Assembly: GCA_028712895.1 (NCBI GenBank) | Contig: JAQTPL010000010.1 | Location: 1-51,998, forward strand | Direction: 5' to 3' | Length of the DNA: 51,998 nucleotides | DNA from: a bacterium | GTDB taxonomy: Bacteria; CAYTYR01; UBA6262 | Shown here: positions 25,429-32,863 of the stretch, in pieces | How the letters are laid out: the number at the start of each line of letters is the position of its first letter | How positions within the stretch are numbered: position 1 is the stretch's first letter | Translations under genes and position numbers: made by a program | The notes under the pieces: generated by a model | Database searches by the model: none | Seen by the model: only the letters and a program-made list of their open reading frames with translations | Told to the model about the DNA's origin: nothing

Positions 25429-25995
25429 GTGCAAGTAATTGCCGGTATTGCTAAAGGCCGAAAACTCAAATCTCTCCCTGGGCTCGCTACTCGCCCGATT
25501 CTAGCCCGCATTAAAAAATCACTATTCGATATTATCCGTATACCTGTTATTGAGGCTGCTTTTTTGGACCTGTATGCCGGGACTGGCGCTGTTGGCGTAG
25601 AAGCGCTGAGCCGTGGCGCCAAGACAGTTGTTTTTATTGAAAAAGAGCCCGGGGCTATTAGAGTGATCCGGGAAAACTTGCAATTAACCCGTTTTTCAGA
25701 CCAGGGGCAAGTACTCCAGGGCAATGTCTTTGACCTGCTGCAGAGATTAGGAAAGTCTTATAATATTGTATTTGTCGGACCTCCCTACAAGCTTGGCGTT
25801 ACTAAAGATACTATTGCCACTATTGATAAATACCAGGTGCTGGCCAAAGATGGGCTAGTAGTAGCCCAGCATCATTTCAAAGAGCCTATGGAAATTAAAG
25901 TCGGCAATTTATTTATGTACCGGCAGGAACGCTACGGAGATACCCGTTTATCTTTTTACAGAAAAGAAAAAAGCGATGATACGATTATAAGATAA
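25429..25995 (+). CDS. rsmD: RsmD-like 16S rRNA (guanine-966-N2) methyltransferase with altered catalytic motif
   Basis: This is predicted to methylate G966 of 16S rRNA using SAM. The order of motifs fits RsmD: IAGIAKGRKLKSL at the N-terminus, RPILARIKKSLFDII, and the SAM loop FLDLYAGTGAVGVEALSRGA. The catalytic motif, normally DPPY or DPPF, reads GPPY because residue 117 is Gly (codon GGA at 25777). That Asp usually holds the target amino group, so activity is uncertain. The start is GTG with GGGGAG upstream. The last seven codons form the left arm of the hairpin at 25975, so the C-terminus appears to have been rewritten by that element. Confidence 0.85.
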   Translation: MQVIAGIAKGRKLKSLPGLATRPILARIKKSLFDIIRIPVIEAAFLDLYAGTGAVGVEALSRGAKTVVFIEKEPGAIRVIRENLQLTRFSDQGQVLQGNVFDLLQRLGKSYNIVFVGPPYKLGVTKDTIATIDKYQVLAKDGLVVAQHHFKEPMEIKVGNLFMYRQERYGDTRLSFYRKEKSDDTIIR

Positions 25996-26055
25996 TAAAT
26001 AAAAACTATTTATTTTCCGTGTCATTGTATAATCTTATCATCATATCATCGTTTT
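25975..26055 (+). repeat. Intergenic hairpin overlapping the rsmD 3' end
   Basis: GATGATACGATTATAAGATA at 25975-25994 (arm continuing to 26004) pairs imperfectly with 26010-26050, which contains TATAATCTTATCATCATATC. The left arm encodes the final residues of RsmD. Confidence 0.65.
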
Positions 26056-26074
26056 AATTCCAGGGAGTATCATT

Positions 26075-26893
26075 ATGAAAATCTGGTTGGCATTTAATCC
26101 AAATAAAGAAAAGGCCAAACTGGCGGTTAAAAAGCTTCAGAAATATTTTAGCCGAAAAAAAATCAAAGTAATAAACGGACAGCAGCCAAAAAATATTCTA
26201 GGTGAAGATGACCTGGTAGTAGCCTTAGGAGGCGATGGGACTTTATTGCGGGTGGCCCGGGCGATTGCCGGTTGTAATGTGCCGGTGCTAGGTGTTAACC
26301 TTGGCGGTTTAGGTTTTTTAACCGAAGTTACCTGGCAAGAAGTGTACAAAACGCTGGATCGGATATTGCAGGGTGATATTACGGTTGAAGAAAGAATGAT
26401 GTTGCAAGCAGAAGTCTGGCGCGGCAAAAAGAAACTTGGTTCGTATTTGGCTTTAAATGACGTGGTTGTTAATTCCAGCCGGGAGGCCAGAGTCGTTAGT
26501 TTAGACCTGGCTATCGATAATAAACCAGTGGCCAATTACATTGCTGACGGATTGATCGTGGCGACACCTACTGGATCCACAGCCTATACCTTGTCTGCCG
26601 GCGGACCAATAGTGTATCCGGATATGGATCTGATCATTGTCGCTCCGATTTGCCCGCATATGTTGACTTTGCGTCCATTGATAGTCGCCGCAGAAAAAAA
26701 TATTGCTATTACAATGAAAACTAATCACCAGATCGGCAATGTTACTATGGATGGACAGATAGCCGTGCCGGTTAAACTAAATGATGTGATAGTGGTAAAG
26801 AAAGCGGCCGAGAAATTCCTGTTGATCACCAGTCCGTATAAGAATTATTTTGAAGTGCTCAGGACCAAATTGAAGTGGTCGGAAAGAGCTTAA
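26075..26893 (+). CDS. nadK: NAD kinase
   Basis: NadK phosphorylates NAD to NADP. The 272 residues contain the two family motifs: ALGGDGTLLRVAR (the GGDG nucleotide motif) and the conserved LIVATPTGSTAYTLSAGGPI block, followed by ICPHMLTLRPLIV. The length is typical of the bacterial cytosolic enzyme. The start follows CCAGGGAG. It sits upstream of recN, an arrangement common to many bacteria. Confidence 0.96.
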   Translation: MKIWLAFNPNKEKAKLAVKKLQKYFSRKKIKVINGQQPKNILGEDDLVVALGGDGTLLRVARAIAGCNVPVLGVNLGGLGFLTEVTWQEVYKTLDRILQGDITVEERMMLQAEVWRGKKKLGSYLALNDVVVNSSREARVVSLDLAIDNKPVANYIADGLIVATPTGSTAYTLSAGGPIVYPDMDLIIVAPICPHMLTLRPLIVAAEKNIAITMKTNHQIGNVTMDGQIAVPVKLNDVIVVKKAAEKFLLITSPYKNYFEVLRTKLKWSERA

Positions 26894-26908
26894 GATAGTT
26901 GGCGGAAC

Positions 26909-26932
26909 GCTGTCCAATGGGTATTGGACAGC
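26909..26932 (+). repeat. Perfect hairpin in nadK-recN spacer
   Basis: GCTGTCCAAT at 26909-26918 pairs exactly with 26923-26932 across a 4-base loop. CAGACGGCAGATGGCAG words follow, like those in the accA-pfkA spacer (9930-9960). Confidence 0.6.
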
Positions 26933-26965
26933 TTGCAGACGGCAGATGGCAGTTTAAAGGACAGT

Positions 26966-28645
26966 ATGTTAGAGCAATTATCGATAAAAAATTATGCGCT
27001 GATCGAAGACCTTCATGTTATTTTTAATGAAGGTTTTAATGTTTTAACAGGTGAAACCGGCGCCGGGAAATCGATTATCGTCGGGGCTCTTGGTCTGATC
27101 CTGGGTGAACGTGCTGCGGCGAATATTATTCGCAAAGGCGCTGAATCATGCAGTGTCCGGGCTACTTTTGATATTGCCAGGAACAAGCCGCTGCTACATC
27201 TTTTAAAACAGCAGGGGATCGATCTTGATGATACAACTCTGCTTTTATGCCGGGAGATCAGTGCTGCCGGTAAAAATCGCTGCCTGGTCAATAACCAGGT
27301 CATTACCCTGGGTATGCTGGAGAGTATTGGTAATTGTTTGGTGGATCTGCATGGCCAGCATGAACATCAGTCGCTCTTGCAGGCGAAAGAACAGCTAAAT
27401 ATCCTGGATGATTTTGGCGGACTGATGGAGCAAAGGAAAGAAGCTGGACAGGAATATGCCAACCTGCGGCAACTGGAACTGGAATTGGCAGAATTGAGCC
27501 GTAATGAACAGGAGCGCCAGCATTTTCTTGATCTCTATGAGTTCCAGGTAAAGGAAATTAAGGATGCTCATTTGGAGTTAGGGGAAGAGGAGAGCCTGGC
27601 TAAGGATATTAACTTGTTGTCCAATGCTGAAAAAATAGCGACTCTGGTGAATGATGCGTACCAATGGCTCTATGAGGAGGAAGGTTCAACCTTATCCAGA
27701 CTGGCCAAAATTAAACAGAACCTGCTTTCTTTGCAAGCAATCGACCAAAATTTGCAAGCTACCTCGGCGCTGCTGGATGAAAGCATCATTGATCTGGAAG
27801 AAGTTAACTCTAAACTGCGTGAATATAAAGAGACAATAGTCTTTGATCCGGTGAAGCTGGATAGTCTGATCGAACGTAAAGATCAGATAAACAGGTTGAA
27901 AAGCAAATATGGGGCTACAGTCAAGGATATACTGGCGTATCAGGATAAAATCGCTAATGAGATAGTAAAACTGTCTACTGCTGAAGAAAGCCGGGTTGGT
28001 TTACACAAAGCGATCGACCAGGCCAAGGGCAAAGCTATGGAAAAGGCTAAAAAACTCTCACAGGCGCGCCGCAAAACCGCCTCTAAACTAGAGCAGGAAA
28101 CAGGACAAGAACTTAAGGACCTGGGCTTGCCGAAGATCAAGTTTAAGATAAACCTGGTACCGGAACAAGACGGCCAGGGACTACCGCAGCTGTCCAATAC
28201 GGGGCTTGAAAGAGCGGAATTCCTGATCAGTCCTAATGTCGGTGAAGACCTGCAGCCTCTGGCTAAGATCGCTTCCGGTGGGGAAATGTCCCGGATCATG
28301 CTGGGATTAAAATCCGTAGTAGCCCATACTGATCAAATACCAACCTTGATTTTTGATGAAATTGACACTGGCATCGGCGGCAGTATGGCGGAAATAGTGG
28401 GAAAAAAGATCAATACCCTGGCTAGCCGGCACCAGGTGGTCTGCATCACCCACTGGCCACAAATTGCCGGGTTTGCCGCTCATCACCTGCATGTTGCCAA
28501 GGAAGTAGTGCAGGATAGGACCTATACCAGGATTCAACACCTTGCAGCTGAGGAAAGAGTGAAAGAACTTGCCCGGATGCTGGGTGGAGAGACGCTCACT
28601 GATATTAGCTTAAAACATGCTAAAGAATTACTTCGTTATAAATAG
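26966..28645 (+). CDS. recN: DNA repair protein RecN
   Basis: RecN is an SMC-like ATPase that acts at double-strand breaks. The 559 residues begin MLEQLSIKNYALI and carry Walker A GETGAGKSIIVGAL, a long two-part coiled coil (about 150-380), the signature IASGGEMSRIMLGLK, Walker B PTLIFDEIDTGIGG and the final VCITHWPQIAGFA block, all diagnostic. The start at 26966 has AAAGGA 5 bases upstream. The longer frame from 26924 runs through the hairpin and is rejected. Confidence 0.96.
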   Translation: MLEQLSIKNYALIEDLHVIFNEGFNVLTGETGAGKSIIVGALGLILGERAAANIIRKGAESCSVRATFDIARNKPLLHLLKQQGIDLDDTTLLLCREISAAGKNRCLVNNQVITLGMLESIGNCLVDLHGQHEHQSLLQAKEQLNILDDFGGLMEQRKEAGQEYANLRQLELELAELSRNEQERQHFLDLYEFQVKEIKDAHLELGEEESLAKDINLLSNAEKIATLVNDAYQWLYEEEGSTLSRLAKIKQNLLSLQAIDQNLQATSALLDESIIDLEEVNSKLREYKETIVFDPVKLDSLIERKDQINRLKSKYGATVKDILAYQDKIANEIVKLSTAEESRVGLHKAIDQAKGKAMEKAKKLSQARRKTASKLEQETGQELKDLGLPKIKFKINLVPEQDGQGLPQLSNTGLERAEFLISPNVGEDLQPLAKIASGGEMSRIMLGLKSVVAHTDQIPTLIFDEIDTGIGGSMAEIVGKKINTLASRHQVVCITHWPQIAGFAAHHLHVAKEVVQDRTYTRIQHLAAEERVKELARMLGGETLTDISLKHAKELLRYK

Positions 28646-28658
28646 CATAAAATAGTAC

Positions 28659-28687
28659 TTGACAAGTTTAGATAGAAGTATTATAAT
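28659..28687 (+). promoter_or_regulatory. Consensus promoter for the Fur-family gene
   Basis: TTGACA at 28659-28664, 17 bases, then TATAAT at 28682-28687: an exact sigma-70-type consensus. The Fur-box-like site begins at the next base. Confidence 0.8.
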
Positions 28688-28706
28688 GAAAATGGTTGTC
28701 ATTAAC
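28688..28706. promoter_or_regulatory. Fur-box-like operator 1
   Basis: GAAAATGGTTGTCATTAAC matches the classical 19-base Fur box at 14 of 19 positions by my count. It overlaps the expected transcription start, so binding would block the promoter of the Fur-family gene (autoregulation). Confidence 0.65.
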
Positions 28707-28720
28707 AATAAGGATAATTT

Positions 28721-29194
28721 ATGAGAAACAAGGATTGCCGAGGCCACCTATGGTGGCACGGAAGATTCAGGGGCTGCGGTTATAGAATAACATTGGCCCG
28801 GGAAGCTATCTTAGAAGTATTATCAAGGGCAAACCAGCATCTTAGCGCAGAAGACATCTATATTAAAGTACACCCAATGTATCCCAATATCGGATTGACT
28901 ACAGTTTACCGAACCTTAGATGTATTAGTTGATTTAGGACTTGTTTTTAAGTTTGATTTTGGCGACAAAAGGGCACGCTATGAATTGGCTGAAGGGCCGA
29001 AAGGCGCACACCATCATCACCATTTAATTTGCACAAACTGCAAAAGAGTAATTGATTATACTGATTTTATAGATGAAGAGGTAGAGTTACTCAATCAAAC
29101 GGAGAAAGGACTTAGTAAAAAATACAATTTTATGATCACCAACCATTTGATCCAGTTTTATGGCTTGTGTGATAAATGTAATAATAAGAAGTAA
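28721..29194 (+). CDS. Fur-family metal-responsive repressor
   Basis: This 157-residue dimeric transcription regulator has a winged-helix DNA-binding half (YRITLAREAILEVLSRANQH, with recognition helix region PNIGLTTVYRTLDVLVDLGL) and a metal-sensing half with AHHHHHLICTNCKRVIDY and the C-terminal CDKC pair. CxxC pairs at both places suggest a structural zinc. A short His/Trp/Cys-rich N-terminal segment (CRGHLWWHGRFRGCGYR) is unusual. Fur, PerR and Zur cannot be separated from sequence alone. The Fur-box-like sites next to it and the Fe-S genes downstream favour iron. Confidence 0.9.
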   Translation: MRNKDCRGHLWWHGRFRGCGYRITLAREAILEVLSRANQHLSAEDIYIKVHPMYPNIGLTTVYRTLDVLVDLGLVFKFDFGDKRARYELAEGPKGAHHHHHLICTNCKRVIDYTDFIDEEVELLNQTEKGLSKKYNFMITNHLIQFYGLCDKCNNKK

Positions 29195-29220
29195 CCACTA
29201 TATTTTTTTTGTATTTAAAT

Positions 29221-29239
29221 GGAAATGATTATCAATAAC
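29221..29239. promoter_or_regulatory. Fur-box-like operator 2
   Basis: GGAAATGATTATCAATAAC also matches the classical Fur box at 14 of 19 positions, with the central ATGATTATCA core. It stands 18 bases before the first gene of the Fe-S island and would place the island under the Fur-family repressor. Confidence 0.65.
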
Positions 29240-29256
29240 AAAAAGGGAGGTGCGTT

Positions 29257-29784
29257 ATGCCAGGATTTAACGGAACAGGTCCCAGAGGACAAGGCCCGAT
29301 GACCGGAGGCGGTCGAGGATATTGCATAATAAAAATTAATACCAAAGATAATGAGAGTCAAAAATATAAAGGGAGGGAGGTGTTTGATATGCCTGGAGGA
29401 GATGGAACAGGACCTATGGGTTTAGGCCCAATGACTGGAAGAGGAGTAGGATATTGCGGTGGTTATGGCCGCCCTGGTTATGTGAATCAGTTTTACGGTA
29501 GAGGCAGAGGGTTTGGCTTGGGCCGTGGCTGGGGTCGTGGCCGTGGTTGGGGTAGAGGTCGCTGGCAGCGTTTTGGCTGGGTTGGTAATGGTGGGGGATA
29601 TCCATATGGGGAAGCGCCCTATTATGGGAGTCCTTACGAAGGTTTTGACGCACCAGAAGTTACCCCGCAACAAGAAGCAGAGATGCTTAAAAAAGAAGCT
29701 AAGTCTATACAGGAAGAACTTGAAACCATAAGCCAGCGCATCAAAGATCTTGAAGCTATGGCAGCAGCAGAAAGTAATAAGTAA
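29257..29784 (+). CDS. Glycine-rich DUF5320-like protein with duplicated N-terminal module
   Basis: This 175-residue protein has Gly, Arg, Tyr and Trp-rich low-complexity sequence with a C-terminal coiled coil (EAEMLKKEAKSIQEELETIS). The signature GTGPMGLGPMTGRGVGYC marks DUF5320, a family found in anaerobes beside NifX-like and Mrp-like genes, with no known function. The signature occurs twice: GTGPRGQGPMTGGGRGYC at residues 6-23 and again from residue 50. The second copy starts at Met45 (29389) with its own strong GGGAGG site at 29375-29380. Either two proteins are made from this frame or a tandem duplication fused the gene start to itself. Confidence 0.8.
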   Translation: MPGFNGTGPRGQGPMTGGGRGYCIIKINTKDNESQKYKGREVFDMPGGDGTGPMGLGPMTGRGVGYCGGYGRPGYVNQFYGRGRGFGLGRGWGRGRGWGRGRWQRFGWVGNGGGYPYGEAPYYGSPYEGFDAPEVTPQQEAEMLKKEAKSIQEELETISQRIKDLEAMAAAESNK

Positions 29785-29788
29785 AAGC

Positions 29789-29826
29789 AGGTGAGGATAC
29801 TGGTTTTTTGCTTAGTATCCTCACCT
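29789..29826 (+). terminator. Perfect 13-bp hairpin after the DUF5320 gene
   Basis: AGGTGAGGATACT (29789-29801) pairs exactly with 29814-29826 around a T-rich 12-base loop. No T run follows, so partial termination or mRNA stabilisation between the first gene and the rest of the island is more likely than full termination. Confidence 0.6.
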
Positions 29827-29851
29827 ATATTAACTAATTTGGAGGTTAATT

Positions 29852-30250
29852 TTGAAAATTGCTATTTCAACTGATGGTGAATTTGTGTCTGCTCATTTTG
29901 GCAGATGTCCATCCTTTACTCTTATTGATATTGAAGATGGCAAGGTAACTAAGAAAACGACAGTTGCTAATCCCGGTCATCAGCCAGGTGCTATTCCGCA
30001 GTTTTTACATCAACAAGGGGTTAATTGTATTGTCGCTGGCGGGATGGGGATGCGGGCAGTGTCATTTTTTGAAGAATATGGCATTAAGACAATTGTCGGG
30101 GTCAGCGGGAAAATTGATGAAGTAATTGAGCAACTGATCAAAGGAGTTTTAAAAGGCGGGGAGAGCCTGTGTAAGCCTGGTGGTGGTAAAGGTTATGGTT
30201 TGGACAAGACTGAGTGTGATCATCCAAACAAAGAAGAGTGCGATCATTAA
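29852..30250 (+). CDS. NifX/NifB-C-type cofactor-binding domain protein
   Basis: This 132-residue protein is of the dinitrogenase iron-molybdenum cofactor-binding fold. MKIAISTDGEFVSAHFGRCP is the characteristic start, with the His-Phe-Gly-Arg-Cys motif thought to hold metal clusters. VNCIVAGGMGMRAVSFFEE follows. The C-terminal tail is Cys/His-rich (CDHPNKEECDH), unusual for the family and possibly metal-binding. The start is TTG with GGAGG 7 bases upstream. Such stand-alone proteins occur in many non-diazotrophs and are thought to carry Fe-S or heterometal clusters. Confidence 0.88.
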   Translation: MKIAISTDGEFVSAHFGRCPSFTLIDIEDGKVTKKTTVANPGHQPGAIPQFLHQQGVNCIVAGGMGMRAVSFFEEYGIKTIVGVSGKIDEVIEQLIKGVLKGGESLCKPGGGKGYGLDKTECDHPNKEECDH

Positions 30251-30264
30251 GGAGGTTTTGGATA

Positions 30265-30642
30265 ATGAAAATATGTATAACGGCAGAAGGAAACAACCTG
30301 GATTCTAAGGTGGACCCGCGATTTGGACGTTGCCAATATTTTATTATTGCCGATACCGATACTTTAGAATTTGAAGCTGTTGGGAATCCAAATATAGAAT
30401 CTACAGGTGGCGCAGGTATTCAGTCGGCACAAATAGTCGCGGTTAAGCAGGTTAAAGCTGTGCTTACCGGCAATGTCGGGCCGAATGCTTTTCAAACGTT
30501 ACAGGCCGCTGGGATAGAAATATTCACGGGTGCATCTGGTACGGTCAAAGAGGCAGTTGAGAAATACAAAAAAGGCGAATATATGGCAGTTTCCGGCCCA
30601 AGCGTTAGTTCGAAAGCCGGGATGCCAGGGAAGGTCAAATAA
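30265..30642 (+). CDS. Second NifX/NifB-C-type protein
   Basis: A 125-residue paralogue of the preceding gene. It starts MKICITAEGNNLDSKVDPRF followed by GRCQYFIIAD, so the Asp-Pro-Arg-Phe-Gly-Arg-Cys version of the motif is present rather than the His version. VKAVLTGNVGPNAFQTLQAAG is the typical second half. I chose ATG 30265, which has AAGGAGG upstream. The longer frame from 30238 overlaps the previous gene. The two copies may act as a heteromeric cluster carrier. Confidence 0.88.
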   Translation: MKICITAEGNNLDSKVDPRFGRCQYFIIADTDTLEFEAVGNPNIESTGGAGIQSAQIVAVKQVKAVLTGNVGPNAFQTLQAAGIEIFTGASGTVKEAVEKYKKGEYMAVSGPSVSSKAGMPGKVK

Positions 30643-30654
30643 TAAGGAGAAATA

Positions 30655-30822
30655 ATGGCAGTTAAGGTCAATAAGAATAAATGCAATGGTTGTGGCAGGT
30701 GTGTGGAAATCTGCCCTGTTAACGCGATAAAAATAGAACAAAACATAGCTGTTATCAGTAATGATTGTATAGAATGTGGAGCTTGTTTAATCGTTTGTCC
30801 AGAAGATGCGATATCAGTTTAA
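30655..30822 (+). CDS. 2[4Fe-4S] ferredoxin
   Basis: A 55-residue gene read directly from the sequence. It encodes two complete clusters: CNGCGRCVEICP (Cys at 10, 13, 16 and 20) and CIECGACLIVCP in the second half. AAGGAG lies before the ATG. It is a low-potential electron carrier and, given its position between NifX-like and Mrp-like genes, a likely reductant for cluster assembly. Confidence 0.92.
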   Translation: MAVKVNKNKCNGCGRCVEICPVNAIKIEQNIAVISNDCIECGACLIVCPEDAISV

Positions 30823-30874
30823 CATATTTTAGGTAGAGGCTGTTTAGATAAGAGATGGAATAGAGGTGAGGAAG

Positions 30875-31081
30875 ATGCCTTTAAGAGATGGAACTGGTCC
30901 CTTCTGGGGGAAAGGCCCTAGGACAGGGAACAAAAAGGGAAAGTGTGGTTCGGCGACAGGGCCATCTTTGACTGGTGGTAATAAAACTAGCAGTTTTATC
31001 GCTATAGTAGGAGTTCTGGCAACTTTAATCGAGGCGATTGCAAAATTATTTTTATCAAAGGAAGAAAAAAGGGAAAAATGA
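30875..31081 (+). CDS. Small DUF5320-like protein with membrane helix
   Basis: This 68-residue protein opens MPLRDGTGPFWGKGPRTGNK, the same GTGPxGxGPxTG pattern as the DUF5320 protein at 29257, then has one hydrophobic helix (SFIAIVGVLATLIEAIAKLF) and a charged tail. ATG 30875 has GAGGTGAGG upstream. The pattern plus a membrane anchor suggests a membrane-tethered member of the family. Function is unknown. Confidence 0.75.
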   Translation: MPLRDGTGPFWGKGPRTGNKKGKCGSATGPSLTGGNKTSSFIAIVGVLATLIEAIAKLFLSKEEKREK

Positions 31082-31100
31082 ATAGAAGGAGGTGTTTAAT

Positions 31101-31325
31101 ATGCCCAGAGGAGATGGGACTGGACCTTTAGGCCAAGGTCCAGGCAGTGGTGGAGGTTTTGGCAGAGGAGGCGGCCGGGGCCGTATGGGTGGAAATCGTG
31201 CGGGAGCAGGGCCAGGAGGTAATTGTGTTTGCCCTTCTTGCGGTACCAAGGTTACACACTTGGCAGGCACACCTTGCGCATCTATGAATTGCCCTAAATG
31301 TGGGATTCGAATGGTTAGAGAGTAA
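31101..31325 (+). CDS. Small DUF5320-like zinc-ribbon protein
   Basis: This 74-residue protein starts MPRGDGTGPLGQGPGSGGGF and continues Gly/Arg-rich, then ends in a zinc ribbon, CPSCGTKVTHLAGTPC followed by CPKCG. The Gly-rich head matches the DUF5320 start, while the tail is a four- to five-Cys metal site. GGAGG lies 10 bases before ATG 31101. A third variant of the same head domain within 2 kb suggests the head has a specific partner in this island. Confidence 0.78.
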   Translation: MPRGDGTGPLGQGPGSGGGFGRGGGRGRMGGNRAGAGPGGNCVCPSCGTKVTHLAGTPCASMNCPKCGIRMVRE

Positions 31326-31422
31326 CTTAAGGAACAAAGGATAAGGGATTAAATTTAGAGGTTTAGAAGGAGTCATCCTGGATAAGAAAATTCTCGAAAA
31401 TCATAAAATATATTTAGAAAGA

Positions 31423-31983
31423 GTGAACTTTTATCGAAAGTTCGGTTACGATTTAGAAAAAGAAAGAGATTTTATCCTTGATAAATCCTTGCCTATTTCT
31501 GGGGAAATCCTGGAAATTGGAACCGGTAAGGGACATTTTGCTCTTGCCTTGGCCAAGCGCGGTTTTAGCTTTACTAGTATAGATATATCCGCAGAGGAGC
31601 AGCAAATTGCCAAGCTGAATGTACAGTATTTTGGTCTAGAAAAGCAGGTTGCTTTCAGAATTGAGAATGCGGAATGTTTGAGTTTGTCGGACCAAAGTAT
31701 TGATGCCATATTTTCTATTAATTTATTTCATCACCTTGAAAAGCCATTGGCGGTTTTAAATGAAATAATCCGTTTATTGCGGCCGGCCGGGAAGGTAGTC
31801 CTAAGTGATTTTAGCGCTAAAGGGTTTGAGATCATTAATAGGTGTCATACGCATGAAGGAAGAAAACACGATTATTTTAAAAACTATTTAAACGAGGCAA
31901 AGGATTACTTTGTTAATAAAGACTTTAATATTAAGGAATTTCAGAGTGAAGTTCAAGAAGTGATTATTGCTGAGCATATTTAA
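31423..31983 (+). CDS. Class I SAM-dependent methyltransferase
   Basis: A SAM-binding Rossmann domain is visible: motif I EILEIGTGKGHFALALAKRG, an acidic Asp at the end of strand 2 (TSIDIS) and IDAIFSINLFHHLEKP. The substrate is unknown. The coordinates give the first GTG, but the reading frame is open further upstream. AAGGAG at 31368-31373 is well placed for a CTG at 31378, which would add 15 sensible residues (LDKKILENHKIYLER). A CTG start is therefore likely. It lies between the zinc-ribbon gene and the first MinD-type ATPase. Confidence 0.78.
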   Translation: MNFYRKFGYDLEKERDFILDKSLPISGEILEIGTGKGHFALALAKRGFSFTSIDISAEEQQIAKLNVQYFGLEKQVAFRIENAECLSLSDQSIDAIFSINLFHHLEKPLAVLNEIIRLLRPAGKVVLSDFSAKGFEIINRCHTHEGRKHDYFKNYLNEAKDYFVNKDFNIKEFQSEVQEVIIAEHI

Positions 31984-32005
31984 CCTGGGGTTAAGGATAA
32001 CACAG

Positions 32006-32863
32006 ATGATTATTTCAGTAGCGAGTGGTAAGGGTGGGACAGGGAAAACAACGGTTGCGGTTAATCTGGCTATGTCTATTGAGCAGGCACAGCTTCTTGA
32101 TTGTGATGTGGAAGAACCAAACGCGCATATTTTTCTTAAACCGGAAATAACCAGGCAACATGAAGCGTATATTCCTGTCCCGGAAATTGACGCTGCTAAA
32201 TGCAATTATTGCGGCAAGTGCGCCACAGTTTGTGTTTATAATGCCATAGCTATACTTCCTGGGCAAGATGGGAAAAAAGGTACTACCTTGATTTTCCCGC
32301 ACCTATGCCATGGCTGTGGAGCCTGCAGTACTTTATGTCCTAAAAATGCGATAAAAGAAGTAAATAGGACGATTGGTATAGTGGAAATTGGCACCTGTGG
32401 CAAGATGGAATTTGTGCACGGGAAATTGAATATAGGCGAGGCGATGTCTCCACCACTAATCCGGCAGGTGAAAGAACACCTGAATTCTGATAAAACTGTA
32501 ATTATTGACGCTCCTCCAGGCACTTCTTGCCCGGTAATCTCCTCAATCCAGGGTAGTGATTATACCATCCTGGTTACTGAACCTACGCCGTTTGGTCTGA
32601 ACGACCTGGTATTAGCAGTAGAAGTATTAAAAAAACTAAAAATTCCTTTCGGGGTAGTGATTAATCGGTCAGACCTGGGTAATGACAAAACTGATAAATA
32701 TTGTCAAAAAGAAAACATTCCTGTATTAATGAAAATACCGTTCAAAAAAGAGATCGCCATGGCGTATTCACAGGGGAAACTTGTAATCGAGGCCTTTCCT
32801 GAATACAAGGAATTGTTTAAAATCCTTTACCAGACCATAAAATATGCAAAAAATGATAAGTAA
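32006..32863 (+). CDS. MinD-family ATPase with inserted 2[4Fe-4S] ferredoxin domain (copy 1)
   Basis: This 285-residue P-loop protein has the deviant Walker A SGKGGTGKTT, the Asp-rich switch LLDCDVEEPN and IIDAPPGTSCPV. A ferredoxin domain is inserted after residue 60, with Cys at 66, 69, 72, 76 and 101, 104, 107, 111. These nucleotide-binding proteins are relatives of Mrp/NBP35 and usually come in pairs next to NifX-like genes in anaerobes. They probably use ATP to load or move Fe-S or other clusters. The start at ATG 32006 fits the family N-terminus. A second copy is at 35758. Confidence 0.92.
   Translation: MIISVASGKGGTGKTTVAVNLAMSIEQAQLLDCDVEEPNAHIFLKPEITRQHEAYIPVPEIDAAKCNYCGKCATVCVYNAIAILPGQDGKKGTTLIFPHLCHGCGACSTLCPKNAIKEVNRTIGIVEIGTCGKMEFVHGKLNIGEAMSPPLIRQVKEHLNSDKTVIIDAPPGTSCPVISSIQGSDYTILVTEPTPFGLNDLVLAVEVLKKLKIPFGVVINRSDLGNDKTDKYCQKENIPVLMKIPFKKEIAMAYSQGKLVIEAFPEYKELFKILYQTIKYAKNDK

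Noticed and set aside
29852-30642. Evidence for nitrogen fixation
   Set aside because: The NifX-like domains occur widely outside diazotrophs and no nifHDK or nifB gene is present in the window.
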